The notes beneath the pieces are model-generated. The model was not told where the DNA came from and ran no database searches. It worked only from the letters and a program-made list of their open reading frames with translations. Shown piece by piece: positions 21,914-33,027 of a DNA stretch of 64,000 bases (position 1 is its first letter; each line of letters starts with the position of its first letter). The translations under genes and the position numbers were made by a program. Origin of the DNA: Prorocentrum cordatum (taxonomy: Eukaryota > Sar > Dinophyceae > Prorocentrales > Prorocentraceae); assembly GCA_963575745.1 (NCBI GenBank), contig CAUYUJ010014563.1, forward strand, positions 234,001 through 298,000, read 5' to 3'.

Positions 21914-22131
21914 ACAGCCGTGTTCTCTTGAATGCGAGCAACGGTTCGTTTGTGGTCGCCTGTCTGTGCAAGAGATACACCAGTGGAGCTCGTTTAGCTG
22001 AATTTGCCAAGCAAAACCCTGGCAAGATCAAGGATAAATATAATCCAGACGCGTGGAACAAGATAGTCAAGGGCCTCCATGGGCAAGCAAAAGGAGTCAC
22101 CCTGTTATCTGACAAGCTCAGTGTGCTTTAA
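21914..22131 (+). CDS. Possible exon of a hypothetical protein (C-terminal part)
   Basis: The composition here is balanced and unlike the surrounding repeats. The frame reads SRVLLNASNGSFVVACLCKR, then YTSGARLAEFAKQNPG and a Lys-rich stretch ending GVTLLSDKLSVL, with a TAA at 22129-22131. A TGA lies just upstream in the same frame. CTACAG at 21909-21914 could be a splice acceptor, so this may be a last exon. An ATG in another frame inside the stretch is not needed. No family was recognised; it resembles a genuine short protein because the amino-acid mix is normal. Confidence 0.35.
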
Positions 22132-22154
22132 GCATGCAGCGGGAGCCCACGTGC

Positions 22155-22190
22155 TCCTCCTCCTCCTCCTCCTCCTCCTCCTCCTCCTCC

Positions 22191-22229
<39 letters not shown>

Positions 22230-22266
22230 ACATCATCATCATCATCATCATCAGCATCATCATCAT

Positions 22267-22298
<32 letters not shown>

Positions 22299-22382
22299 CC
22301 CTCCTCCTCCTCCTCCTCCCTCCCTCCTCCTCCTCCTTCTCCTCCTCCTCCTCCTCCTCCTCCTCCTCCGCCTCCTCCTCTT
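22155..22382 (+). repeat. (TCC)n-(ATC)n-(TCC)n microsatellite
   Basis: TCC units at 22157-22192, ATC units at 22193-22296 with a few AAC/AGC variants, then TCC units to 22382. Confidence 0.95.
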
Positions 22383-22509
22383 ATTACTCGTATTGTTTGT
22401 TATGATTATCATTACTACTTTTCTTATTACTAGTCAGAAGGAGGGGGCTGAACAGAACGGTCATTCACTGTCCCTGGGTGCGTGGCTGAAGTGGAATTCC
22501 GCGATGCGG

Positions 22510-22845
22510 ATTACTGTTGTTGCTGCTGGTGTTGTTGTTGGTGGTGTTGTGGTTGTTGAGTTTGCTGTTGGTGTTGTTATTGTTGTTGTTGTTGCTGTTG
22601 GTGGTGGTGTTGTTATGGTGTTGTTGTTGATGTTGTTGTTGTTGGTGGTGGTGGTGTTGTTGTTGTTATTGTTATTGTTGTTGGTGTTGCTGTTGTTTTT
22701 GTTTGTTGTGTGTTGTTTGTTGTTTGTTGTTTGTTGTTTATTATGTGTTGCATGTTGTTTGTTGTTTGTTGTCTGTTGTTTGTTGTCTGTTGTTTGTTGT
22801 TGTTGTTTGTTGCTTGTTGTTTGTTGTTATCGTCGTCTCACCCGC
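22510..22845 (+). repeat. (GTT)n-type microsatellite grading into TTTGTTG repeats
   Basis: GTT/GCT/GGT triplets to about 22690, then a 7-bp TGTTTGT/TTGTTGT pattern to 22840. Val/Leu and Cys/Leu-rich frames are artefacts. Confidence 0.95.
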
Positions 22846-22849
22846 GACC

Positions 22850-23130
22850 CATCCCGCGACCCACCTGCGACCCACCCCGCGACCCACCCGCGACCCACCC
22901 GCGACCCACCCGCGACCCACCTCGCGACCCACCTCGCGACCCACCCGCGACCTGCCCCGCGACCTGCCCCGCGACCCACCCGCGACCCACCCGCGACCCA
23001 CCCGCGACCCACCCCGCGAACCACCCGCGACCCACCCGCGACCCATCCGCGACCTGGCCGGTGACCCACCCGCGACACACCATCGACCCACCCCTGACCC
23101 ACCGACGACCCAACCCGCGACCCACCTACC
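22850..23130 (+). repeat. 10-11 bp minisatellite CCCGCGACCCA
   Basis: About 26 units of ACCCGCGACCC with 10- and 11-base variants, followed by degenerate units (CATCGACCC, CCTGACCC) at the right end. Confidence 0.95.
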
Positions 23131-23633
23131 GCCTGCGGCGGGCTCGTTGTGTAGCTTGAAAGTTTTACGCCTGCGACGGGCTTCTTCAGAGCCTCGCAGA
23201 CTGCAGACGTCCCCGCCGCCCCCTCACTTTTATCCGCAACTGCGGGGTGCCACGTATTAATTCTTTCATTGCTATGAGAGGGCGCGTTTCACGGGCGCTT
23301 GCCTTGGGAACATTCGGCGGCGCGTTTCGAACTGGGCGGTGGGTCCCCTCCCCCCGACACTCGGCGCCGTCGACCAGAGCCGAGGGGACTCCCAACCCCC
23401 CCGCTCCCAAACCCCTCCCCCCTCCTCCCAAGGAGGGGGGGGTTTTTGGCGCCGGCGCCAGCGCCGACGCCCCAAGGGGCCGCACAAGGGTGGGGGTCCA
23501 AAGGCCCAGAGGCAGCACAAGGGAGGGGGTGTCCCAACACCCCCTCCCCCCCCTCCTCCGCGCCAGCGCCAGCGCCGGCGCTGGCGGCGGCCAGCAGCGC
23601 CGGCGCCAGCGACGGCGGGGGCGCAGCGACGAT
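23131..23633. other. GC-rich unique sequence, no gene recognised
   Basis: Contains several C and G homopolymers (23402-23450) and GCGCC-rich stretches. No domain in any frame. Confidence 0.35.
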
Positions 23634-24225
23634 TTCCACCACTACCACCACCACCACTACCGCCACCACCACCACCACCTCAACCCACCACCACCACCAC
23701 CAACCCACCACACAACCACCACCACCACCACAGCCACCACCACCACCACAACCACCACCACCACAACTCACCACCACAACCACCACAAAAACCCACCACC
23801 ACTACCACCACCACCACCACAATCTACCACACAACCACCACCACCGCCACAACCGCCACAACCACCAGCAGCGCAACCCACCACCACCACCACCACCACA
23901 AACCACCACACCACCACCACCACCGCCACCACCACCACCACCAGCACCACCTCCACAAACCACCGCCAGCACCACAACCCACAACCACCACCACCACAAA
24001 CCACCACCACACCACAACCCAACACAATCCACTACCACCACCACCACCACAAACCACCACCACACCACCACCAAACCACAACCACCACCACCGCCCATCA
24101 CCACAACCACCACGACCACCACAATAAACCACCACACCACCACCACCACCACCACCACAACCAACACCACCGCCACCACCACCACCACCACCACAGCAAA
24201 CCACTACACCACCACCATCGTCCTC
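23634..24225 (+). repeat. (ACC)n microsatellite, about 590 bp
   Basis: ACC/CCA triplets with frequent ACA interruptions. His/Thr/Pro-rich frames on the plus strand and Val/Gly/Trp-rich frames on the minus strand reflect the repeat. Confidence 0.95.
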
Positions 24226-24365
24226 TTCGACGCTACCCGCCGCCGCCGCCCGCCGCCGCAGATGCCGGCGCGGGCCCAGAAAAGGAAGTCGTCGTCCCCG
24301 CCGCCGCCAGCCTCCGCCGACGCAGGCGCTGGCCCGAGGAGAGGGAGAGAGGAGAAGTAGGGGGG

Positions 24366-24420
24366 GGGTTAGAACCCCCCCCCCCTCCGTGACGGTGACG
24401 GGGGGGGTTCTAAACCACCC
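24366..24420. repeat. C8/G8 hairpin
   Basis: GTTAGAACCCCCCCC at about 24368-24382 faces GGGGGGGGTTCTAAAC at about 24399-24415 around a GTGACGGTGAC loop. The G-runs could alternatively form a quadruplex. Confidence 0.75.
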
Positions 24421-24479
24421 ACCCCCTCCATCCAAGTGAGGGGGGTCCGGTTCCATCCCCCCCCTCCAAGCGACCGCAG

Positions 24480-24777
24480 AACGCGCTCTTTCATTTGTAC
24501 TAGTCCTTATCTTGTTACTCTTGATATGATTATGCGTATTATTTCCATTATTCCTCGTATGCGTCGTACTATTAGTCGTCGTATTACTTGTGCGAGTACC
24601 ATTATTACTACTATTCTTATTTCCACAAGTATCATTAGTATCACTATCAATATTATCTGTATTATTGCTAATATATCAGCATCAGTATAATTATTGCTTA
24701 CTAGTATTACCATCATGTTCACTTTTAGTAGTACAAGTAGTCGTAGTATTATTATTATTATTATTATTATTATGTAT
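24480..24777 (+). repeat. Cryptic AT-rich trinucleotide sequence
   Basis: ATT, GTA, TAC and ACT triplets keep a three-base rhythm without exact repetition, in sharp compositional contrast to the GC-rich flanks. Similar cryptic stretches occur at 25825-25940 and 27630-27775, always beside TCC or AGT tracts. Confidence 0.65.
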
Positions 24778-24806
24778 CCTCCTCCTCCTCCTCGTCCTCC
24801 TCCTCC

Positions 24807-24852
<46 letters not shown>

Positions 24853-24955
24853 TCCTACTCCTCCTCCTCCTGCTCCTCTTCCTCTTCCTCTTCCTCTTCC
24901 TCCCTCCTCCTCCTCCTCCTCCTCCTCTTCTTCCTCCTCCTCCTCCTCCTCCTCG
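24778..24955 (+). repeat. (TCC)n-(ATC)n-(TCC)n microsatellite
   Basis: TCC units, a 45-base ATC tract (24808-24850) and further TCC/TTCC units. Confidence 0.95.
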
Positions 24956-25033
24956 CTGGGGCGTCGGCCTGGAGGGCATGCGTACAGTAGGAGCTCGGCC
25001 ACACGAGACCTTCCACAAAAAACCATAGCCCCC

Positions 25034-25135
25034 CTGAGACCCCAGGACGTCCGCTGATTTTTGGTGCGGGAGCATCACGCTTTTCATCGCAAAGCCATCG
25101 AGACCCAAGGGATCCACTGCACCCGGGAGGCAAGC
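25034..25135 (+). repeat. Dispersed ~100-bp repeat, copy 2
   Basis: Counterpart of 21631-21735, same orientation, with scattered substitutions. Confidence 0.85.
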
Positions 25136-25330
25136 GGGGTGTTTCTTGGCATGAGTTTCCACTGTATGCCTTGGCTGCGACAGATGGGCCCCCTCTGGCC
25201 CTTCGTGCGGCCGATGGGCCCATGGCCTGGGACGCCATCAAGCCCTGCATGTCGCTGCGCCACTTGCAGAAATCGGCCTCCCAGACGGCGATCGCCGGCA
25301 GAAGGAAGTACCTCCGCATCCGCCTGGCCC
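25136..25330. other. Unique sequence, nothing recognised
   Basis: GC-rich, no convincing frame. Confidence 0.3.
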
Positions 25331-25822
25331 TTTCTTGCTATCTCTCTCTCTCTTTCTCTCTTTCTCTCTCACTCTCTCTCTCTCTCTCTTATTTTCCTCC
25401 TTTATCCTTCCTCCCCCTCCTCTCTCGTCCCATCCCCCTTGTCCTACTGCCCCCCCTCCTCTTCCCCCCCTCCTCCACTGCCGCCCTCTCTCCTCTTCCC
25501 CTCCATCTCCCCATCCCATCCCGCGCCCCCTCTTCTTCCTCTTCTTCCTCCTCCTCCTCCTCCTCCTTCTCCTGCTCCTCCTCCTCCTCCTCCTCTTCCT
25601 CCTTCTCCTGCTCCTCCTCCTCCTCCTCATCATCATCATCATCAGCATCATCATCATCCCTCTTCCCTTCGCCTCCTCCGCCACCTCGTCATCCACGTCG
25701 TCCTCTTCCTCCTCCTTCTACACCTCCACGTCTTCCTCCTCCATCCTGCACGTCTTCCTCCTCCCTCCTCCTCCTCCTCCTCCTCCTCCTCCTCCTCCTC
25801 TTCCTCCTCCCCTTCTTCTTCT
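25331..25822 (+). repeat. (TC)n then pyrimidine-rich (TCC)n region
   Basis: TC dinucleotides at 25339-25392 are followed by C/T-rich sequence with TCC tracts and a short ATC tract at 25628-25655. Confidence 0.9.
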
Positions 25823-25941
25823 TCTGATTACTATTTTTATGAGTGCTATTATTATGATGTGTCTTGTTCGTACTACCAATCTGAATAATAATATTAATAG
25901 GAACCATCTTATTATACTTAGTCTTCTCATTTACAATATTA

Positions 25942-26415
<474 letters not shown>

Positions 26416-26543
26416 TCGGGGGTGAGGGGGCGAGATCGAAATGGAACGGAAAGCCCCCCTACCGGGAAATCGATTTCGGTTTCGTGTTTGTGCGTGCCGT
26501 GCGTGCGGGCGAGGCGAAGCTGCGTGGGCGGGCGAGAGAAAGT

Positions 26544-26725
26544 CTCCTGTGGCTGAGGCGCGGCCGGACCAAATGCCTCCCTTCCGGGCGGCCGGGGCCC
26601 CGCGGTGTCCCGCCGGTGTCCCGCTGGTGTCTCCTGTGGCTGAGGCGCGGCCGCACCAAATGTCGCCCTTCCGAGCGGCCGGGGGCCCGCGGTGTCCCGC
26701 CGGTGTCCCGTCGGTGCCCCGTCGG
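26544..26725 (+). repeat. ~86-bp tandem duplication
   Basis: CTCCTGTGGCTGAGGCGCGG begins at 26544 and again at 26630, each followed by CCAAATG, CCCTTCC and GTGTCCCGCCGGTGTCCC. The second copy has an extra GTCGGTGCCCC. Confidence 0.9.
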
Positions 26726-26731
26726 TGTCCC

Positions 26732-26732
<1 letters not shown>

Positions 26733-26763
<31 letters not shown>

Positions 26764-26812
26764 GGATGATGATGATGATGTTGATGGTGATGATGGTGAC
26801 GATGATGTTGAT
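26733..26812 (+). repeat. (GAT)n microsatellite
   Basis: About 26 GAT-type triplets with GTT and GGT variants in the right half. Confidence 0.95.
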
Positions 26813-26823
26813 GTTTTACTTCG

Positions 26824-27588
26824 ATGATCGATAGTGAGATCGATAGTGAGATCGAATGTGAGATCGATAGTGAGGTCGATAGTGATATCGATTGTGAGAT
26901 CGAACGTGAGACCGAATGTCAGACCGATTGTGAGATCGATTGTGAGATCGATAGTGGTATCGATAGTGAGATCGACTGTGAGACCGAATGGGGGATCAAA
27001 TGTGAGATCGATTGTGATATCGATAGTGAGATCGATAGCGAGACCGAATGCGAGATCGATTGTGGGATCTGTTGTGAGGTCGATAGTCAGATCGATTGTG
27101 AGATCGATCGATTGAGATTGATAATGAGATCGATAGTGAGTTCGATAGTGAGATCGATGGTAAGACCTTGTGAGATTGGTTGTGCCATCGATAGTGAGTT
27201 CGATAGTGAGACCGAATGTAAGACCGATGATGAGATCGAAGGTGAGTTCGATAGTGATATCGATAGTGAGACCGAATGCGAGATCGATTGCGAGATCGAT
27301 TGTGACATCCATAGTGAGATCGGTAGTGAGACCGAATGTGAGATCGATAATGAGATCGATTGTGAGTTTGATAGCGGGATCGATAGTCGGATCGAATGTG
27401 AGATCGACTGTGAGATCGATTGTGATATCGATTGTGAGATCAATAGCGAGACCGATTGTGAGATCAGTGGTGAGATCGATTGCGAAATCGATTGTGCGAT
27501 CGATAATCAGATCGATCGTGAGATCGATCGATTGAGATCGATTGTGAGATCGGTAGTGAGTTCGATAGTGAGATCGATCGAGTGCGAC
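26824..27588 (+). repeat. 12-bp GATCGATAGTGA minisatellite, about 63 units
   Basis: The unit GAGATCGATAGT/GAGATCGATTGT repeats for about 765 bp with base substitutions but nearly constant 12-base spacing. Because 12 is divisible by three, frames stay open on both strands (Ile-Asp-Ser-Glu and Ile-Val-Arg-Ser type repeats). GATC occurs in most units. Confidence 0.95.
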
Positions 27589-27769
27589 GTTGGCCCCTCC
27601 CCCCCTCACCTCCTTATCACCCGAAGGGTGGTCGTATAGGTATGAGTACCCGTAGGTTTAATATTATTCGTGTGACTAGTACTATAAATGTTAGTACTGT
27701 CACTTTTGACAATTCGTATTAGTCTTAACCGTCGTATTAACATTCACGTACTCTTTCTTAGTACTATTG

Positions 27770-27791
27770 TTTAGTAGTAGTAGTAGTACAT

Positions 27792-27838
<47 letters not shown>

Positions 27839-27917
27839 CGTAGTAGTCGTAGTGATAACTATAATAGTAACAGCATTAATATAAAAAATACTAGTAGTAG
27901 TAGTAGTAGTAGTAGTG

Positions 27918-27972
<55 letters not shown>

Positions 27973-28153
27973 TAATAGCAGTAGTAATAATGGTAGTAGT
28001 AGTGATAGTGGTAGTGGTAGTAGTAGTAGTAGTAATAATAGTAATAGTAGTAGTAGTAGTGGTAGTAGTAGTAGTCGTAGTAGTAGTAGTGGTAGTAGTA
28101 GTAGTAGTAGTAGAACTAGTAATAGTGGTAGTAATAGTATAGTAGTAGTAGTA

Positions 28154-28204
<51 letters not shown>

Positions 28205-28400
28205 TAGTAGTAGCAGTAGTAGCAGTAGTAGCAGTAGCAGTAGTAGTAGTAGTAGTAGTAGTAGCAGCAGTGGTAGTAGTACCAGTAGTAGCAGCAGTAG
28301 TAGTAGTAGTTGTTGTTGTAGTAGCAGGAGTAGTAGTAGTAGTAGTAGTAGTAGTAGAAGTAGAAGTAGAAGTAGAAGTAGAAGTAGTAGTAGTAGTAGT
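27770..28400 (+). repeat. (AGT)n microsatellite, interrupted
   Basis: AGT triplets with AGC, GGT and AAT variants over about 630 bp, ending in a short AGTAGA tract (28354-28385). Confidence 0.95.
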
Positions 28401-28427
28401 ATTCCTCATATTCCTCTTATTATTCCT

Positions 28428-28615
28428 CTTCCTCCTCCTCATCATCCTTCTCCTCCTCCTCCTCCTCCTCTTCCTCCTTCTCCTCTCTCTCCTCCTCGTC
28501 CGCCTCCTTCTTCTCCTCCGAAATGATGAAACCTCCTCCTCTTTCTCATCCTTCTCCTCCTCGTCCTCCTCCTTCTCCTCTCCCTCCTCCCCCTCCGCCT
28601 CCTTCTTCTCCTCCG
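28428..28615 (+). repeat. (TCC)n region with internal duplication
   Basis: TCC/TCTCC units. A CCGCCTCCTTCTTCTCCTCC followed by GAAATGAT block occurs twice (about 28500 and 28596). Confidence 0.9.
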
Positions 28616-28734
28616 AAATGATAAAAAACCAAGATGCAATTAAATATCAACTCTGGAGCTAATCCATTTCAATATGGATCCTGCTACCCGCTTCCTCGTG
28701 GATTAACTCCGGAGTTCATCCACAGGGAAGCGGA

Positions 28735-29112
28735 TCCACCAGCCAACCTCCTCCTCCTGAATTAACTCCGGAGTTAATCCACGGGTGAGGGGTGGATCAG
28801 GGCGCCGCCCTGGGCCCCGTGAATGAACTACGGAGTTGATCCACGGGTGAGGGGTGGATCAGGGCGCCGCCCTGTGCCCCCTGAATGAACCCCGGAGTTA
28901 ATCCACGGGGGAGGGGTGGATCAGGGCGCCGCCCTGGGCCCCCGTGAATGAACCCCGGAGTTAATCCACGGGGGAGGGGTGGATCAGGGCGCCGCCCTGG
29001 GCCCCGTGAGTTAACTCCAAAGATAATCCACGGAGGAGGGGTGGATCAGGGCGCCGCCCTGGGCCCCGCGAGTTAACTCAGGAGTTGATCCACGGGGGAG
29101 GGGTGGATCAGA
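28735..29112 (+). repeat. 62-bp tandem repeat, about six units
   Basis: The unit contains GGAGTTNATCCACGGGGGAG, then GGGTGGATCAGGGCGCCGCC and CTGGGCCCCGTGAATGAAC. The GAGTT positions 28771, 28833, 28895 and 28958 give a 62-63 bp period. GGCGCCGCC in each unit is nearly palindromic. No coding role. Confidence 0.9.
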
Positions 29113-29188
29113 GGTCATCCAGGGCGCCTCCGGGCGACCTCTCAGAAGCCCTCCAGGAGGGCTTTGAGAGGCGCCGCCCTAGAATTCG

Positions 29189-29302
29189 CCGGCCCAACGG
29201 GCCAGAGGCGTGCTAAGATCTCCGGTAACTGCTAAATAATACTTCTACTTCGCGCGCGCGGGGCGGCCCCTGGGGGTCCCCGGACGAAAAGTACCCCGGG
29301 CG
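29189..29302 (+). repeat. Conserved ~115-bp head of the CCAAGA repeat family, copy 2
   Basis: Counterpart of 1796-1915: same GGCCCAACGGGCCAGAGGCG start, GCTAAGATCTCCGGTAACTG, the CGCGCGCGGGGCGGCCCCTG block and AAAAGTACCCCGGG end. Confidence 0.85.
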
Positions 29303-29890
29303 ATCCCTGGCAGGGTCGGGTCAGAGATGGTTTTCCTCCTGGGCGCCGCCCCCGTGGCCCTCCAGAGAGCCCGAAGAAGGGCCACGAGGCCGCCAAGAGC
29401 CCTCCAAGATGGTTCAAGAGTGCTCCGAGATGCCACACGATCGTTCCAAGACGGCCAAGATGGCCCCCAGACGCCCCAAGAGGCCTCCAAGAACACTTCC
29501 CAGAGTGCCCCAAGAGGCAAAATTCATTACTTTTCCTGAGGTTTTGGCCAGATTTTGGCGTGTCCATCTTTTCGGCTTCCCGACGCCCCAAGACGGCCCA
29601 AGAGGCCCCCAAGATCGCCCCAAGAGGGCCCAAGAAGGTCCCAAGAAGGCCCCAAGATGGCCCAAGAGGGCTCCAAGACGGCCCCAGAGGCTCCCCAAAT
29701 GCCCCCTCCAGCACGCAAGCAAATGCCAACTACCCGACTCGTTTAAGAGTCCCCACGAGGCCACCAAGAGGCCTCCCAAAAGAGCCCCCATAGGCAACAG
29801 GCTTCCACACGGGCCACGACGCTGTCAAGACTCCCCTAGCGGCCACCCAGAAGCCTCCCGAGAAAGCCCCCATAAACGAGAATACATGTT
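29303..29890 (+). repeat. CCAAGA-type minisatellite with one conserved core
   Basis: Same family as 1916-3290. The single-copy core GAGGTTTTGGCCAGATTTTG with CATCTTTTCGGCTTCCCGAC lies at about 29538-29582. Confidence 0.85.
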
Positions 29891-29904
29891 GTCCTATGCG
29901 TTTT

Positions 29905-31735
29905 CCAACAAATTCAGCCCAAGAGGGTTTCAGGAGGAGCCCGAAAACGCTTCAGGAGGAGCCCACACGGGTTCAAGATAGCTCCAAGATTATTGAACGA
30001 ATTCAGCCCCAGAAGGTTTCAGGAGGAGCCCGAAAACGCTCGAGGGGGAGCCCAAATGGGTCCAGGATAGCTCCAAGAATTACCAACGAATTCACCCCAA
30101 GGGAAAGTTTCAGGCGGAGCCCGAAAACGCTCCAGGAGGAGCCCGCACGGGTCCAAGATAGCTCCAAGATTTTTGAACGAATTCAGCCCAAGAAGGTTTC
30201 AGGAGGAGCCCGAAAACGCTCCAGGAGGAGCCCACACGGGTCCAAGATAGCTCCAAGATTCTTGAACGAATTCACCCCAAGAGAGGGTTTCAGGAGGAGC
30301 CCGAAAACGCTCGAGGGGGAGCCCAAATGGGTCCAGGATAGCTCCAAGATTTACCAACGAATTCACCCCAAGAGAGGGTTTCAGGAGGACCCCGAAAACG
30401 CTCCAGGAGGAGCCCACACGGGTCCAAGATAGCTCCAAGATTTTTGAACGAATTCAGCCCAAGAAGGTTTCAGGAGGAGCCCGAAAACGCTCCAGGAGGA
30501 GCCCACACGGGTCCAAGATAGCTCCAAGATTTACCAACGAATTCACCCCAAGAGAGGGTTTCAGGAGGAGCCCGAAAACGCTCCAGGAGGAGCCCAAATG
30601 GGTCCAGGATAGCTCCAAGATTTACCAACGAATTCACCCCAAGAGAGGGTTTCAGGAGGACCCCGAAAACGCTCCAGGAGGAGCCCACACGGGTCCAAGA
30701 TAGCTCCAAGATTTTTGAACGAATTCAGCCCAAGAAGGTTTCAGGAGGAGCCCGAAAACGCTCCAGGAGGAGCCCGCACGGGTCCAGGATAGCTCCAAGA
30801 TTCTTGAACGAATTCAGCCCAATAAGGTTTCAGGAGGAGCCCGAAAACGCTCGAGGGGGAGCCCAAATGGGTCCAGGATAGCTCCAAGATTTACCAACGA
30901 ATTCACCCCAAGAGAGGGTTCCAGGAGGACCCCGAAAACGCTCCAGGAGGAGCCCACACAGGTCCAAGATAGCTCCAAGATTGTTGAACGAATTCAGCCC
31001 AATAAGGTTTCAGGAGGAGCCCGAAAACGCTCGAGGGGGAGCCCACACGGGTCCAAGATAGCTCCAAGATTCTTGAACGAATTCACCCCAAGAGAGGGTT
31101 TCAGGAGGACCCCGAAAACGCTCCAGGAGGAGCCCACACGGGTCCAAGATAGCTCCAAGATTTTGAACGAATTCAGCCCAAGAAAGTTTCAGGAGGAGCC
31201 CGAAAACGCTCCAGGAGGAGCCCACACGGGTCCAAGATAGCTCCAAGATTTTTGAACGAATTCAGCCCAAGAAGGTTTCAGGAGGAGCCTGAAAACGCTC
31301 GAGGGGGAGCCCAAATGGGTCCAGGATAGCTCCAAGATTTACCAACGAATTCACCCCAAGAGAGGGTTTCAGGAGGAGCCCGAAAACGCTCGAGGGGGAG
31401 CCCAAATGGGTCCAGAATAGCTCCAAGATTTACCAACGAATTCACCCCAAGAGAGGGTTTCAGGAGGACCCCGAAAACGCTCCAGGAGGAGCCCACACGG
31501 GTCCAAGATAGCTCCAAGATTTTTGAACGAATTCAGCCCTAGAAGGTTTCAGGAGGAGCCCGGAAACGCTCGAGGGGAAACCCAAATGGGTCCAGGATAG
31601 CTCCAAGATTTACCAACGAATTCACCCCAAGAGGGTTGAGGAGGAGCCCGAAAACGCTCCAGGAGGAGCCCACATGGGTCCAAGATAGCGCCACGATTTT
31701 TCAACGACTTCAGCCCAAGAGGGTTTCAGGAGGAG
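29905..31735 (+). repeat. ~90-bp satellite array, about 20 units, two subtypes
   Basis: Each unit carries GAATTC followed by ANCCCAAGA, TTTCAGGAGGAGCCCGAAAACGCT and GGTCCANGATAGCTCCAAGA. Subtype A has GAATTCAGCCCAAGAAGG, CCACACGGGTCCAAG and TTTTTGAAC. Subtype B has GAATTCACCCCAAGAGAGG, CCAAATGGGTCCAGG and TTTACCAAC. They alternate irregularly, suggesting higher-order units. EcoRI would cut nearly every unit. Confidence 0.95.
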
Positions 31736-31966
31736 CCCGAAAACGCTCCAGGAGGAGCCCACATGGGTCCAAGAGAGCTCCAACACCGCCCCGGAAGCAT
31801 CCAAGATGGCCCTGGAGCCTCCCAAGACGGCTCGAAAAAAAACGACCCGAAAACGCTCCAGGAGGAGCCCACATGGGTCCAAGAGAGCTCCAACACCGCC
31901 CCGGAAGCATCCAAGATGGCCCAGGAGCCTTCCAAGACGGCTCCAAGAAAAAAACGGACGGGGAAC
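31736..31966 (+). repeat. ~117-bp tandem duplication at the satellite edge
   Basis: Two copies of a unit joining satellite sequence (CGAAAACGCTCCAGGAGGAG) to AGCTCCAACACCGCCCCGGA and an A-run. It looks like an edge variant of the satellite. Confidence 0.85.
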
Positions 31967-32196
31967 GCGAACACACGTTTCGGGCTCTCGGCCCCGAGAG
32001 GCCTCCAGGAGACCCTCGCAAGCTCCCAAAATGCCCCCAAGGGAGCCCAAGAGGCCTCCAAAAGGGGCCGACGACGCCCCTAGAGGCCCCGAAGAAGCCC
32101 CCAACCCAAGAAACATCCCTGAGGACTCTAAACCACAATCCACGCACAATGGCGGAACGGGCCGAAGGCTCTGCGATCGCAGCTCCACCATGGAGG
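31967..32196. repeat. Degenerate CCAAGA-type repeat
   Basis: CCCAAGAGGCCTCC-type units dilute into unique sequence by about 32130. Confidence 0.6.
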
Positions 32197-32206
32197 AGCT
32201 CACCAC

Positions 32207-32244
<38 letters not shown>

Positions 32245-32269
32245 CCATCATCGTCGTCGTCGCCTTCAG

Positions 32270-32339
<70 letters not shown>

Positions 32340-32352
32340 GCAACCTTCATCA
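32197..32352 (+). repeat. (ATC)n microsatellite
   Basis: ATC triplets with short CTT/GTC interruptions; the longest pure tract is about 32269-32338. Confidence 0.95.
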
Positions 32353-33027
32353 TCACCCTCTTCCTCATCCTCGTCATGAACCTCATGTTCCTCATACATC
32401 CACGCTCGCACCAATCATCCTTCTCTTCCCCCGTGATCCTCCTCCCCTGTCTCGTCCTGATCCTCCTCTTATCCTCATCCTGAACCTCACCACCGTCATC
32501 GTAATTCTCCTCCTCGTCATCCCCATCCTCCCGGTGAGCTCCACGCACGCCACAGCGGGCCCGCCGCTGTTTCAGCCCCGCAGGGTCCCGAGGATGGGGG
32601 AAGAGAGGCGACAACTGCAATGGAAGGGCGATTGCGGGAGGAGTGCGGAGGATTGCCGATGAATGCGCGGAGATCCCCACGAACGGGCGGGAAACGCGGG
32701 GATTCCGAAAAGTGGAGTGAAGAATACACGTTGTGGGAAGACCGCGACTTCGGGAGGGGTAAGAGGGTTCCTCACGACTCCCCCCTCCTACGACCCCTGG
32801 AACTCTCCGGGGAAGCCTCGAAGCACCCACGGAACCCGCAGGCTGGGGACCTTCGGGGACCTGCGGGAACCTCCTCCGCTCCGTCACGGAACCTCAGAAT
32901 GACCACAAGCACCCGCTGCCCTTCCTCCGTTCTTTTCGGCATACGCCGCGCCGACATCAGCACAGTAAATCCAGTCGCACGTCGCGCTCCCATGTCCTGC
33001 TCACCGCTATCGGACATCAGAGCACAC
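32353..33027. other. Intergenic region downstream of the helicase fragment
   Basis: Pyrimidine-rich to 32530, then unique GC-rich sequence. Overlapping frames on both strands have no recognisable domain. The 3' end of the minus-strand helicase transcript would lie here. Confidence 0.35.

Noticed and set aside
22850-23130. CRISPR-like array in the CCCGCGACCCA region
   Set aside because: There are no unique spacers; units are adjacent and the DNA is eukaryotic in character.
26824-27639. Ile-Asp-Ser-Glu repeat protein
   Set aside because: The 12-bp repeat yields equivalent open frames on both strands.
29905-31735. CRISPR array suggested by regular ~90-bp repeats
   Set aside because: The repeats are contiguous with no variable spacers, as expected for a satellite.
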